From Stemphylium vesicarium (taxonomy: Eukaryota; Ascomycota; Dothideomycetes; Pleosporales; Pleosporaceae), in the NCBI GenBank assembly GCA_004380135.1, contig QXCR01000059.1, positions 102,323 to 166,322 of the forward strand: a DNA stretch of 64,000 bases. The letters are read 5' to 3'. The position numbers were made by a program, and so were the translations under genes. The notes under the pieces are model-generated. The model was not told the origin of the DNA, searched no databases, and saw only the letters and a list, made by a program, of their open reading frames with translations. How positions within the stretch are numbered: the first letter of the stretch is position 1; every line of letters begins with the position of its first letter. Of the stretch, positions 11,375-21,745 are shown piece after piece.

Positions 11375-12001
11375 TCAGCCATCATCCTCGATCACTAATC
11401 CAATCTCTTCGGCGTTCTTGACTTCGCCGCCCTTATTGTTCGTATCCACATCGTCCTCGGTACCAATCGTGGGCGCGTTTGCATTTGGCGCGAGCTTTTT
11501 CTTTGTCTTCTCTCCCTCAGCGCCGGGCGTGCCGTCTTTTGCGCTGGCCTCTCCTCCCTTGGCGCCCTTCTTCGCCTTCTCTTTCCTCTGCCTTGCCTTT
11601 TCCCTTTTCAGTCTGTTCTTCTCCGTCTTTTCCTTGTCCCTCTTTTCTTGCTCCTCTTTACGCTTCGCAAATTCCCTCTCGTCCTCCTCCTTTTTCACCT
11701 CGTCGTCCATGGCCCGTAGCCTCTCATATTCGCGTCGCCGGCTCGCCTTGTAGACATGGAATTCGCCACTGCCTGCACCGGCACTTGATCCCTGGACATT
11801 TGCGACAATCTCTGGAGGCAGCGAAGAGTTTTTGGCAAGTGCGCCGGAGCCGGGGATGTGTATGTCGCGATCGGGCTTCGCGAAGAGGGCTTCGACTTGC
11901 GAGGCCTGCTCTGTGCGAGGAGTAAGAGCGCGCTTCTTGACGGGGCGTTTGGAGCGCGGGTCGGCGGACGTGGGTATGGCTTCGGGGATAGGTTCGGACA
12001 T
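11375..12001 (-). CDS. PRKRIP1-like (DUF1168) nuclear protein
   Basis: Intronless, 208 residues. The family core is the segment ending in GEFHVYKASRRREYERL (about residues 79-95), followed by a long, highly charged Lys/Glu/Arg helix (about 98-150) predicted to be a coiled coil with nuclear-localisation character, and an acidic C-terminus. In animals this family (PRKR-interacting protein 1) is a component of the spliceosome and binds double-stranded RNA; the long helix is its hallmark. The fungal protein presumably acts in the nucleus in splicing. The start at 12001 leaves a 468-bp divergent promoter shared with the Det1-like gene. Confidence is high for the family, lower for the exact role. 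Confidence 0.85.
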   Translation of the reverse strand: MSEPIPEAIPTSADPRSKRPVKKRALTPRTEQASQVEALFAKPDRDIHIPGSGALAKNSSLPPEIVANVQGSSAGAGSGEFHVYKASRRREYERLRAMDDEVKKEEDEREFAKRKEEQEKRDKEKTEKNRLKREKARQRKEKAKKGAKGGEASAKDGTPGAEGEKTKKKLAPNANAPTIGTEDDVDTNNKGGEVKNAEEIGLVIEDDG

Positions 12002-12469
12002 TGTGGTGCGGAGGATTGAGTCTGGCGCGTGTGGCCGAATTGCGCAAAGACCGGATGAGGTTGACAGCGATGTCGGATGTGCGTGACTACTGGCACGTGA
12101 TTATGTAACTTTCGCGACGCTGATGCGACGGGTTTGAAAGGCTTCGTGAGGGGTTGGCGGGTAGGGCAGGGAAGAAAAAGTGAGATGGAAGTTGTCGGGC
12201 AATGGTGAAAGATGACGCGCTAGCGTCTGCGGCAGGAGAGCCGCCCACTAGGTGCCTGGGTACGGCGCACCAGACAAACCACTCCTGCCAGCATAGTCGC
12301 CGCCATCGTCGGGCTTGCATCAGCATATGAAACACCCAACTTCGCACTTTCTCCGCCCCTCTGTATACATTTCCTCCTTGCCTTAATTGCTATACGTCGC
12401 ACCTCACGTCTACAGCAAGTCGCCCTCGGAAAGCCTAAAGATTTTCGTATCCCACCCTCCAACTTCGAC
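12002..12469. promoter_or_regulatory. Divergent promoter region
   Basis: A 468-bp spacer between the PRKRIP1-like gene (minus) and the Det1-like phosphatase gene (plus), with no coding signal of its own. Confidence 0.5.
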
Positions 12470-14270
12470 ATGGGGAAACCCCGCGTAGGTCCACTTTATT
12501 AATGCGAGGAATGCCGATGGCTGATATCCGCGCAGATGATTATTCTGATACGCCATGCGCAATCCGAAGGGAATAAGAATCGCGATATTCACCAGTTCAT
12601 CCCCGACCACAGGGTGAAATTGACACAGCATGGCTGGACTCAGGTACGTCTTTGCTCATATGTGCTTCCAGACGACTCATGACTGACTCGAGGCGACCAC
12701 AGGCGGAAGACGCTGGACGTCAGCTTCGCTCTTTGCTTAAACCAGACGATACTCTCCAGTTCTATACTTCCCCTTACCGCCGAACCCGTGAGACCACCGA
12801 AGGCATTCTTCGCACCCTAACTTCGGACGACCCTACACCTTCGCCCTTTCCCCGCAATAAGATCACGGTATTCGAGGAGCCAAGGATACGGGAACAAGAC
12901 TTTGGCAACTTCCAGCCATGTTCAGCTGAGATGGAGCGCATGTGGCAAGAAAGAGCCGACTATGGTCACTTCTTCTATCGCATACCCGACGGCGAGAGTG
13001 CAGCAGATGCCTATGACCGCGTCAGTGGCTTCAATGAGAGTTTATGGAGATCTTTCCAGGACGAGAACTTTCCCAGCGTTTGCGTATTAGTCACGCATGG
13101 ACTCATGTCGAGAGTGTTCTTAATGAAATGGTAAGCGTTCAGCCGTTTGCACTTGACCAGACCATGCTAATGCGACCTAGGTACCATTGGTCAGTTGAAT
13201 ACTTCGAGGACCTCCGGAACGTCAACCACTGCGAGTTCATCATCATGAAGCGAAGCGAACACAACGGCCGATACATCCTTCAGAACGAGCTGCGAACATG
13301 GTCTGAACTCAAGCGCCGGGCTGCAAAAGACAAAGAGGAACAACCAAAGAGTGCTACGATCACCACCCCAAGCAGGACCACTCCGTTGAATGGCTTAAGC
13401 CAATCCACTGCCACGGCCTCCCCTACCATACCCACGCGTCGTTGGGGTGGGTGCGTGAACGGATGTAATCACGACAAGATCAATTTCCCTCGGCGTCCCA
13501 TGCGAAAGAACACCCTAGAATACCTCGGCCAAAGCTCGCAGCAACTCCCTCCACCCGCCGTACAACATATGGAGCCATTAGAGAGCGAGCAAGAAGACCA
13601 TCCAGTGGCAGCACAAGAAGCCGAACACGCTCCCATCATCAATGAGCCGTCTCCGGCAAAGCTGCCACGAAAGCAAAGCACCAAAGGCGCTCCTGTTCCT
13701 GCCATGCCGCCGACACCAGCATCCCCGAATGATGCTTCCAACGACGCTACAAGTAGTGAAGAGGAGGAGGCAGCTTCGTCCATGTCGCGGTCGGGACACC
13801 ACGCGCAACCGCGGACTGCTGCAGTCTTGCGTCACCTCCAGGCCCCTCAGTCTGGAGAAGGCTTTTCCGACGACTCAGACTACTTCCCCGGAATGCAGCA
13901 CCTGCATCACAGCACTGGCCATCGTAAATTTCTCCGGGCCAGCTCGACTCAGCGCAAGCAATCCAAAGACCGCAAAATACAGCGCAAGCAGACAGAACAA
14001 GGTTGGCTAGAGGAGTCAGGTATGGGAAAGGATGTCAAGACGGACAGGTTGGGAGACGGCGACACCACAAGTGATGAGACGGCGTTTGCAAAAGAAAAAG
14101 CAGGCGAACCAATCCTGAGGGAGGCGCTAAAAGGCAACATGATTGTCGAGAAGAGCGAAGAGGAAAGAGAAGGAAACGACGAGACTGGTGACGCGGAGAA
14201 GAAGATGGATGGAGCGGAGATTGACAAGATACAGGATGCTGAAAGGAAGGGCTTTGGGGAAGTATACTGA
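12470..14270 (+). CDS. Det1-like histidine phosphatase (phosphoglycerate mutase family), 546 aa
   Basis: Four exons: 12470-12484 (15 nt), 12536-12643, 12703-13130 and 13181-14270, with introns of 51, 59 and 50 nt. The N-terminal 240 residues are a histidine-phosphatase domain: the LIRHAQSEGN motif with the phospho-accepting His, the RxxxT phosphate pocket in the SPYRRTRETTE segment, and the second catalytic His in VLVTHGLMSR. It resembles yeast Det1 (YDR051C), an acid phosphatase linked to sterol transport. The C-terminal 300 residues are low-complexity, rich in Ser, Glu and Lys, and probably disordered and regulatory; this tail is common in filamentous fungi. The five-codon first exon is easily missed; without it the catalytic RHA motif would have only its own Met as a start. 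Confidence 0.88.
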
Positions 14271-14569
14271 GGTTGCCCAGCTTGCTAGACGGTAATACTA
14301 TGATACGCGGCGAGAAATCAGGCGACAATTCACTAATGGCAAGGACCGTGCTCCCGCTCTCAACATCACGTGCCAAGGTTGTTGTCGCATCGTTCGTCCT
14401 CTTAATGTCATCGACCCACTTTTTTCCCCCGTGAGGGATCCAGGTCTCCGTTTGCTCTCCCCCTCTTAACCCCCGTCTGATTCTTCTCTCACTCAACTCA
14501 ACTGCTCGAGTCGCCTCTCACACTACTCAATCCACTTTGAATATTGATGAACATTGAGTGCTAAACACC
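14271..14569. other. Intergenic spacer
   Basis: About 300 bp with pyrimidine-rich stretches; probable 3' end of the phosphatase gene and promoter of the next gene. Confidence 0.5.
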
Positions 14570-15450
14570 ATGGAGCGCAAAGAGACTGGCCCGAGTAGCA
14601 GCGACATCGCTGTCTCACGTATTGCGTTGCAGAGCAAGTCTTTTGAGTTTCTCTAACTGCCCGCAGGTGAGCAAATGGTCCTATGAACAGCTTGTGTACC
14701 TGACTAACATGACACGCAGAAATTCCAAACTTAATCTATGCTTTCGCAGTGGAGCTAAGCGAATCGGTCGCCCTTGCGTACAAACCCGATAGCGCCGAGC
14801 CTGAACCCAATTGGGGTACTCAACAACACCAGTCACTGGGGCTTACTCAGACTTGCAGGCAAATACGCGCCGAGTATTTGCCTGTTTACTTCGAGAATAC
14901 TGCTGTCGAGTTCCTGTACTGGCACTTCGACGAGTACCTTTCTGCCTTCGTGGAGCCTCAGATTGCACAATACGGCAATAAATCTGTTGTCGGCAACGTC
15001 ACATTAAGACAAAAGGATCATGACGTTCAATGCCCTGACTGCCCTACTTACGATACCAGTTGCTACTGCGACGAACGCACCGTCGACGTGTTTCCCGTCA
15101 TCAGACTCTTCATTGAGGCCCAGAAGTTCAGCGCGCGCTTTTCTATCTGCACGGAACCAAAATCCTACTACTACACTTACAAAGAAGAACAAGAATCAAT
15201 CGATCGGATTTTCAATATACAAGAGAACCCAAAGTGGGCTGCTTACCTCACCACTGCGGTGTCTCACATCTGGCTGATCGACGACGGGGCTCCTTACCTG
15301 GGCAGAGGTATCATCATCAAGAAGGCATGCGCGGAACCTTGGATGGAAAAGCATTTGAGACGTAGCGCCTCGGGAGATGAATGGTTCAAGCAGACTGGGT
15401 TTTCGGAAATCGTTAAAGAGTACTTTTGTACAGTACCTGACGAGTTTTGA
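14570..15450 (+). pseudogene. 2EXR/F-box-like protein gene interrupted by TAA
   Basis: Exon 1 is 14570-14666 and exon 2 is 14720-15450, separated by a 53-nt GT-AG intron. Across the junction the frame reads LPAEIPNLIYAFAVEL, the motif that opens the 2EXR/F-box-like domain found in many Dothideomycete proteins, followed by SLGLTQTCRQIRAEYLPVYF, another hallmark. The C-terminal 200 residues are conserved-looking and open. Codon 29, directly before the LPAEI motif, is TAA (14654-14656), where a CAA (Gln) would fit; one C-to-T change would explain it. There is no downstream in-frame ATG before a large part of the domain is lost, so a full protein cannot be made unless the start or splicing differs from my model. 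These proteins are large unassigned paralogous families; no function is known. Confidence 0.7.
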
Positions 15451-16289
15451 GACAGAGCGTCTCATGATAGCGAGCTTAGAGCAACATGTCAAGTGGAAGA
15501 TTACGCACTGTAGGTCCATGTGACTCATGAATTTACATTAGGTCTACTTTCCAGACGTGTCTTGGGTTACAAGCCTTCATAGGGATTGTGAAGCGGTTTA
15601 AACTTCACAATTAGACAGCAAAGATAGTATGTAGTAAATAAAAAATGACAATCCCTCGGATCACTCTTCCAGTGCTCCACGAAAAAAAGAAGACGTGTCC
15701 TCCTATACAATGGTCTGCTTAGTTGGTTGAATATGAAGACCAAAACGTGCTCATGCTCGCTACCTTACATGTTTGTCCCGCATGAAGATTACGAAAAGGA
15801 TCTTCTCACGGGGACAAGTGATTTATTCCCGCTATAGCAGCCTCTCCGCTGCTGGTATATCACGTAGCCGTTCCGCTTCCATTACCGCAATCACCCATTA
15901 GCAACCCCCGTCACAGAGGGGGACTGCTAGATTGTGCGCCCAGGATCAAACGTTCAAACTAACATGAGTCGGACCAGTGCCAGGATTCGAACATCAAATG
16001 AGTTCATCGGCCTGATCCGATTCGGGTCGGCGGGGAATCCAGGGTCCACAAATTCATGACGATACCATGGGAAAGGAAAAAATGTCCCCAAACCGATCTT
16101 TCAGCAAGTAATAATAGTGGAGCAGGTAGGATCTTGTACTACGGTTAATCCAACCCCTTCATTGACATATTTCGATCGTAGAGTACAAATCCTCAAAAAT
16201 GAGACTCTCCCTCTCCCTTCTTCCTCCATCCACTACTGAAAGTCAGGACCACCTGTCGACTTCACAGTAAAACACATCAAGCCGCAACC
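15451..16289. other. Intergenic with a GC hairpin
   Basis: No gene recognised. Contains the inverted repeat at 15900-15928 and a T-loop-like string at about 15983 that does not fold as a tRNA. Confidence 0.5.
15900..15928. repeat. Inverted repeat / hairpin
   Basis: AGCA-A-CCCCC, an 8-base loop, then GGGGG-AC-TGCT: nine base pairs with a small internal bulge. It could form a stable stem in RNA or DNA. Its role is unknown; no gene end lies close enough to call it a terminator. Confidence 0.5.
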
Positions 16290-16859
16290 ATGCAAGTCGA
16301 CGTAATGCAACACTTCATAACCGAACTCCCCGCCGCCACCTCCTCCTTTCCCCTCAACTTGATGATCAGCATCCTCGCCCTCCTCCTCTTCGCCCTCATG
16401 AACATCGCCGTCATACATATCGGCGCTCTTACCTACTCCTACCCCATGATCTTCGTCCCGTACCCCATCGCCAACCTCAGCGTCCTGAACCTACATTACT
16501 ACCTCCCTGCATCCTCCTTGAACGCCCTCATCGCCACCGTGAACGACTTCGAGACGACCGCGCTACTCATCTGCGCACTGCAGTATGTTGCCATCTTTGG
16601 GGCATTTTGCTTGATGACTCGCAGGTGGAAGACTGAGTACCATATTGGATTCTGGGCGCAGGTTGTGCTGTGCATGGGAGTGAGGGCCTTGGTTGTGTTT
16701 TGTGAGCCGAGGTTCTTCAAGTCGAGCCTGGTTGCATGGGTAACGATGTTGGAGTGTCTTGTATATTCTCTTATTGTGATGTGGCAAGAGACAGAGAGTG
16801 TAAGTGATAAAACATACATTGTCGTGGATTGCATTGAGTTGAAGGACCACACCCGTTGA
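16290..16859 (+). CDS. Membrane protein of unknown function, 4 TM (189 aa)
   Basis: A 189-residue protein with four hydrophobic segments: about residues 23-45, 90-108, 118-138 and 145-163. A conserved-looking core reads RRWKTEY, then a helix ending in GVRALVVF, then an extracytoplasmic-type loop and a final helix ending in Trp-Gln. The same order (basic RR turn, helix with R-A-x-V-hydrophobic-F, loop, helix with Met/Glu) occurs in the convergent membrane gene at 17230-17885, so the two appear to be distant duplicates placed tail to tail. No known family is recognised. A donor-like GTAAGT at about 16801 leaves open a spliced, different C-terminus. Confidence 0.6.
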   Translation: MQVDVMQHFITELPAATSSFPLNLMISILALLLFALMNIAVIHIGALTYSYPMIFVPYPIANLSVLNLHYYLPASSLNALIATVNDFETTALLICALQYVAIFGAFCLMTRRWKTEYHIGFWAQVVLCMGVRALVVFCEPRFFKSSLVAWVTMLECLVYSLIVMWQETESVSDKTYIVVDCIELKDHTR

Positions 16860-16923
16860 CACGACGTGGCTCTATGTGTCACATGAAGCTACTATAACCA
16901 GCACCGTACATAGTCTTGGTCTA

Positions 16924-17885
16924 TCATACCATTTCCTGCTCAGTCTTCTCATCTATCCTTTCGCGACCTTCTTCCTCATCTGGCTCCCAACCATGAGCCA
17001 GAATGTTGCATACTAGCAAAATCGTCAAAACTTCCATGCTGGTTGGTGCATAAAAGTAACCATGCATTTCAATTCCGGAAAAGCGCAAGGATAAGCAACG
17101 CCAAATGGTGCCGAACGCTGTGACGAAGCCAACGAAAAGCCCTTCACCACGCCAATTAGCACAGCTCACAACCGCACTGACTTCCTCGTCAGTCAGCTGC
17201 CGGTTCTTCTCGCACTTCCCGCACTTCTCTCAAGAAAAAGGCGGCGCTCTATACGGGGGTTCCTGATATGGTAAATCGCTCTTGCCGCGCGACAGCTTCT
17301 CTATTTTCGCTCCTTCTTCTTCCTGTATCCTGACCTAGTCCAATGTTAGCAAGATTTCGATAGGAACTTGTTTGCTTTTTCCCGATTTATTAGTACAATT
17401 CTCCAGAAAAAGATCGCAAAACCCAGGACAAAGCTCTCCATGGCTATCCACTGAAGGCCGGTGATGCCGTAATTTCCCTGCGCCGGATCCCGAGCTACAT
17501 ATGCTTGGAAGATTACCGACGCTCGTAGTGTCCATGTCGTGATCAGAGTGTTTCTTATCGCAGTCTCCTTAACATGCGCATAGCGGTGGCGGCGTATTTG
17601 CCATATTGCGAGAGCGATGAGACATGTGATAGGTATGCTGAGACAAAGTGAGAAGTATGTGGTGGAGTCCTCGAGGGAGCTGGCGAGCACTTTGAGACTT
17701 TCCATAGATCCTTGGTGTTCGAGAAAGAGTGCGATGAAGTAGGCGATATACGGTGTCGTGAGAATCAGGAAGGCGTAGATAGTGATGGATATTATACATC
17801 CAAAAAGCACGGAGTATAATACGAGGACGACGTTGGCGAAAATGAAGTCTGCTAGTGCCCTGTTTCTTATGGTTTCATCGGCCGA
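16924..17885 (-). CDS. Membrane protein of unknown function, possibly broken by TGA
   Basis: The first in-frame codon after a stop is at 17885, and no ATG is seen in this exon, so a short first exon is missing from my model. The exon 17885-17368 encodes four hydrophobic segments. A 38-nt intron (17367-17330, with a CTAAC branch site and CAG end) leads to 17329-17230, which encodes a Lys/Glu/Pro-rich tail and ends in TGA (17232-17230). Remarkably, the same frame continues after the TGA for 101 sense codons (17229-16927) before a TAA-type stop at 16924. That part has a CxxC (KCGKCEK) motif and two more hydrophobic helices that echo the end of the neighbouring membrane protein. Either the gene ends at 17230 or a CGA-to-TGA change has truncated a longer protein. 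Function is unknown. Confidence 0.5.
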
Positions 17886-18330
17886 CTATCATTTCCAGGA
17901 TGTCTGTAGGGAACATTATCTTCGGGTGAGGTATCGTTTTTTTTTGCTATAATAAGTTGCTGTACTGGAATCTTTGTTTGGTCTTGCGTGAAATAACACC
18001 TGTGATGTATAAATATCTTGCCATAGTGATGCTGAGGGTACCATGGTTACGTGCTAGGAATCTTGATCGTTCGCCCCACTGTATCCAAATTTGAGGACGG
18101 CCAGCTGGAGGCTCCGGATTTCATTTGCGATGGTTTTCCAAGGTGGGACGGAAACCAATCGTGGTATACCGTGCTTAGCGCGCGTCTACGCTTCACTCCC
18201 CTTCCGAAATTGGTAACTCTGTTAAGCGAAGCGCGGTCGCCCTCGCTCTCTTCACAGTGAACCGAAATAAGCAAGAAAACTCGCCTTTGCTTCTCGATAG
18301 GCTCGGCGTCTCATCCACTTCAATGAGATA
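17886..18330. other. Intergenic; missing first exon of membrane gene may lie here
   Basis: A TATA-like string (about 18008-18015) and pyrimidine tracts are present. No gene on the plus strand is supported. The 5' exon of the minus-strand membrane gene should be in the left 150 bp. Confidence 0.4.
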
Positions 18331-20019
18331 TCAGGCGCAGGAAAGACTGATATTCCTCTGGCGCATGATGATCTCAATGCCATACGGACCATACACCATG
18401 TCGTCTTTGTCCATCTCGGCCCACAATTCCTCAAGAAAAGATTCCGTGTATTTTGCTCTCGGTCTATTAGCAGGACCAGTTTTCGTTTGTCGCAACATCA
18501 TCGCACGGTGCCTTTCCTGTCGGCAGACCTGCGGGAAGAGAGTGTCACTGTCAGTCTTGGCTAACAATATCTGCTGCTTAGGTAAGTACTCACCGAGCCT
18601 ACTATACGCGCGGCCCAAGTCAGCGTCGTATGAATGCGCGATCTTGGAGGAAGCTTTCGTGCAAGCATCTCTACAACGTCGAGGATGGTGTCGATCCTTT
18701 CTAGAAGTGCGGGCGAAGGCCTATTTGTGCCGTTGAAGGTCATGTAAAGAAAGATGAGGAGGGCCTGTTGGTTGATCTCACCAGCCGCCTTTTCGGCAAC
18801 CTTGTCCATAGCCATGGGTGAGGCTACGTAATTCCAAGCCTTGATTTGTAATTCGAACCTTCTCAAATCCTTCAACCTTTGATCACTGTCTTGCTCGCGG
18901 ATGTGGTGCCGCGCACACTGTGCTATGGGGATGATTAGACCGAGTAGCTCGTGAGACGTTCCAAACAATATGCCATGGATTTCATTTCCCCTGTTGAGAG
19001 ACAGTAGCGCTTCTGGTGACAGGAAATCATCCCAGGGGATGTCGCGGTTCACGGGGAGATCTGTATGTATGGTAAGATTTGTACCAACGGCCTGGAAGGC
19101 GTAAACCTCAGTAAGCAAGTCGAGCAGGGTGTCATCGACTCCGCGACTACGTGGGCCTCTCAGCTCAAGCAGTACCGTGCGGCTGGCTCTTAGATGATGA
19201 TAGACCTTCCCATCTGTGTCACCCATCACAATCTATGCTCATGACTGGTCGTTAGTACAAGTGTCTTAAGCTTTCATTAGAAGATTCAGGGCAGGTAACT
19301 GACCTCGAACCTAACATGTTGGTGTGCGAAGTCAGTGTGTGTCTCATGATAAGTGAGCGCATCGACACTACTAACCAGCAAAGGCTCAGCATCATTATTA
19401 AAAGGCCGATGAGATCCCGGGTGTCGGAGGACTTCCACTCAAGGAGCGCGTGCTTGACGCTACGCAGCGTCACTGCGTAGTGCGAGCGTGCATCATGTTC
19501 GAATCGGTCATCCTTGTAGGCGCATAGATGTGCTCCACTCAAGGCTAGTAGGCAGTTCCTCACCCGCGCATCCTGATACGCTACGGGTATAAATTGCTCC
19601 ACGAAAGGGTTGCTGGCTAATATGCGCCCAGCTATTTCCGTTGCCGTCACACTCAAGTAATGATCAAAGATGAGCTTTTCACCCTCTTTGTGGAGACCAG
19701 GTATGCTGTCCGGTATGAAAGAGTGAAGATTAGTAGTGTAAGGAAGCAAGTAACGCAATCGTGCTTTGTCGAGCGTAACAGCATGGCTTATTGCGGTACC
19801 TGCATCCTGACCCTCAGAAAGAGCTTTCCGCCGTGCCACTGCAGATGTAGTCATTGCCTCGGCGGGCTGATCAACAGAGGGCCAGGTGCAGATAAGGTAG
19901 TTGCGGCGGCATCCGATGCATGTGGGTCGCTCTTCGTTACACTTCTTCCGACGAATCCGGCACGTGAGGCAGCCTGTCTTGGACTTGAGGCGTTGAGGCC
20001 CATTGAATGGCTTAATCAT
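18331..20019 (-). CDS. Zn2Cys6 transcription factor with Fungal_trans_2 domain (495 aa)
   Basis: Four exons: 20019-19376, 19310-19304 (a 7-nt microexon), 19232-18594 and 18528-18331, with introns of 65, 71 and 65 nt. The DNA-binding cluster is C17-x2-C20-x6-C27-x6-C34-x2-C37-x6-C44, preceded by a basic/Gly stretch, as in GAL4-type factors. The remainder matches the Fungal_trans_2 (PF11951) type: HYLSVTATEIAG, then NPFVEQFIPVA, then LLALSGAHLCAYKD and the LLIMMLSLCWFEI block. The last block is only in frame if the 7-nt exon is included. I chose the ATG at 20019; an in-frame ATG about 100 bp upstream would add 34 residues. It lies beside the alcohol dehydrogenase gene and is a natural candidate for pathway-specific activator of the adjacent catabolic cluster (inference). 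Confidence 0.88.
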
Positions 20020-20578
20020 GATGGGGAGAGGCTCCGGTAGGGTTTCACACGTATTGGAAAGCGAACAATATGGGCCGAATGACGATGGCGTAAAAGGCAG
20101 GCGCGTTCGGTAGGCTGACATCGTCGAGCGTCTTACACGTCTGCCCACGTGATTCTTATCGAAGAGCGCGCTTATCTTAGCGTGCATTAGTGCTGACGCT
20201 CCTTCCCTCGGTTCTCGCGCCTGGGCATTCCCCAACTTACGAGATGAGGTATATGATCTTGTCGAAATGCGAGCTCGTAATGCCCCTGATGCTGGCCGTT
20301 CTTTCTCCAATAGTATGCCGCACCACTGAAAGCTCGGCTTTATCAACAGTGGAAAAAGCAAGTTGAATGCTTCAGTCGAATACTTACCAACAAACGATCT
20401 AGCGTTCAAGCCAGGGACACAGCCAACAGGCATTAAGATAGTGATATTCGCATTAAAGTACGCGGGAGTACACCATACCGTGTACTAAGCGCGATCATCG
20501 CAGACCATCTTCCTCAAACAAGGCTCCAACTTGCCCTCATGTTGCTTAGACCCTCCTACCATCTCAACTACTAATACA
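20020..20578. promoter_or_regulatory. Promoter of the Zn2Cys6 gene
   Basis: A 559-bp interval upstream of the transcription factor, ending at the stop codon of the alcohol dehydrogenase. Short frames continue in from the factor's start but have no recognisable content. Confidence 0.4.
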
Positions 20579-21745
20579 TCATTCAGGCCCCGAATAATCA
20601 GCGAGAGACATATCCACAACCAACTTCCCGCCTTTGCCCTTATGGTACTCTTCAACCAGCCCATTCAGCTTCGCCAAAGGGAACGAACTCGAAACAGCAC
20701 GAACACCATGTTGCGCCGAGAACTCCAGCGTCTCACGCAGGACCCTGTTGCTCCCGACCAAACTTCCAATAATCTTGATATCGCGGAAAACAACATCTCG
20801 CGAGTTGATGTGAAAGCCTTTTTCTGGGAAGGAGACTATAACGCACGTCCCATGGGACTTGAGCAGCGTCATTCCATAGTCAAAAGCAGTCTGACTCTCT
20901 GGTAGAATGATAACGGCATCCAGACCCATTTCACCCACCGCCTTCTTGCCATCTTCTGCACCCAGCTGCTTCACCACATCGTTTGCTTTCTCAGTCCTAG
21001 CGTCTACGATACGTGGTCGCGGATCAAGTTTGCCTGCGACGTCCTGCGCAAGTGCCAACGGAGCATCTGCAGCCTCGACACCAAGCACCTTATACCCCAT
21101 CTTGACCCCGTACTGTAACCCCAAATGGCCCAGTCCACCGCCCGCACCCATCATCCCCACTCTATCGCCTTTACCAAGTCCACCTCTCTTCAATGCCGCA
21201 TAGATAGTAACACCAGCGCACATCAAAGGCGCGGTCTCTACCGCGGAAAGGTCATCTGGTATAGGAGCCACCTGTCTTGCATCCACAACCGCGTACTCAG
21301 CGAATCCTCCAGCTCGACTCAACCCATTATTCTCCGCTTGTACGCAATTTACAGAGTATCCGGCGTTGTCTTGGGCAAAGGGGTCGTTTCTGCGCCGTTC
21401 GTTTCGGCACTCGAAACAAGAGCCGCAAGCGTGAAATGAACGGCCTGGAACACCAATTCTTGCGCCAACGCTGAATGCATGTGCTTCTGTGCTGGGGGAG
21501 CAGTGTTGCGATATTACCGTCCCCGCGAACTCGTGGCAGCCAATGTGCGGGAAGGATTTGGGCAGGCCGGACATCTGGCCGCAGGCGAGGACATAGTCGG
21601 TATGACAGTATGAAGCGGCGTCTACTTTGATGAGAAGGTCGTACGGTGATGCAGGTGTGGGAAGAGGGACGGATTGGAGTTTGTATGGCTTCTTGTACGC
21701 GTCGAGCTGTTGCACCTGCATTGAGTCGGGAAGGATAGGCGCCAT
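20579..21745 (-). CDS. Zinc-dependent alcohol dehydrogenase (MDR family), 388 aa
   Basis: Intronless, of typical MDR length. The catalytic zinc ligands are seen as Cys in SYCHTDY, the His-Glu pair in GCHEFAGT, and Cys in PLMCAGVT. The coenzyme site is the Gly-rich GAGGGLGHLG, followed by a Glu at the end of the second strand (VLGVEA), suggesting NAD preference. The structural-zinc loop reads CGSCFECRN, but the residue eight places after the third Cys is Asp rather than the usual fourth Cys; the nearest Cys is much further on, so this zinc site may be altered or lost. The reaction would be NAD(P)-dependent alcohol/aldehyde interconversion in the cytosol. It shares a 282-bp divergent promoter with the lactonase-like gene, which suggests joint control. 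Confidence 0.9.
   Translation of the reverse strand: MAPILPDSMQVQQLDAYKKPYKLQSVPLPTPASPYDLLIKVDAASYCHTDYVLACGQMSGLPKSFPHIGCHEFAGTVISQHCSPSTEAHAFSVGARIGVPGRSFHACGSCFECRNERRRNDPFAQDNAGYSVNCVQAENNGLSRAGGFAEYAVVDARQVAPIPDDLSAVETAPLMCAGVTIYAALKRGGLGKGDRVGMMGAGGGLGHLGLQYGVKMGYKVLGVEAADAPLALAQDVAGKLDPRPRIVDARTEKANDVVKQLGAEDGKKAVGEMGLDAVIILPESQTAFDYGMTLLKSHGTCVIVSFPEKGFHINSRDVVFRDIKIIGSLVGSNRVLRETLEFSAQHGVRAVSSSFPLAKLNGLVEEYHKGKGGKLVVDMSLADYSGPE

Noticed and set aside
15960..16050. tRNA-like T-loop string (GGATTCGAAC) on the minus strand
   Set aside because: The bases around the loop do not form a T stem, and no matching acceptor or anticodon arms are found at tRNA distances.
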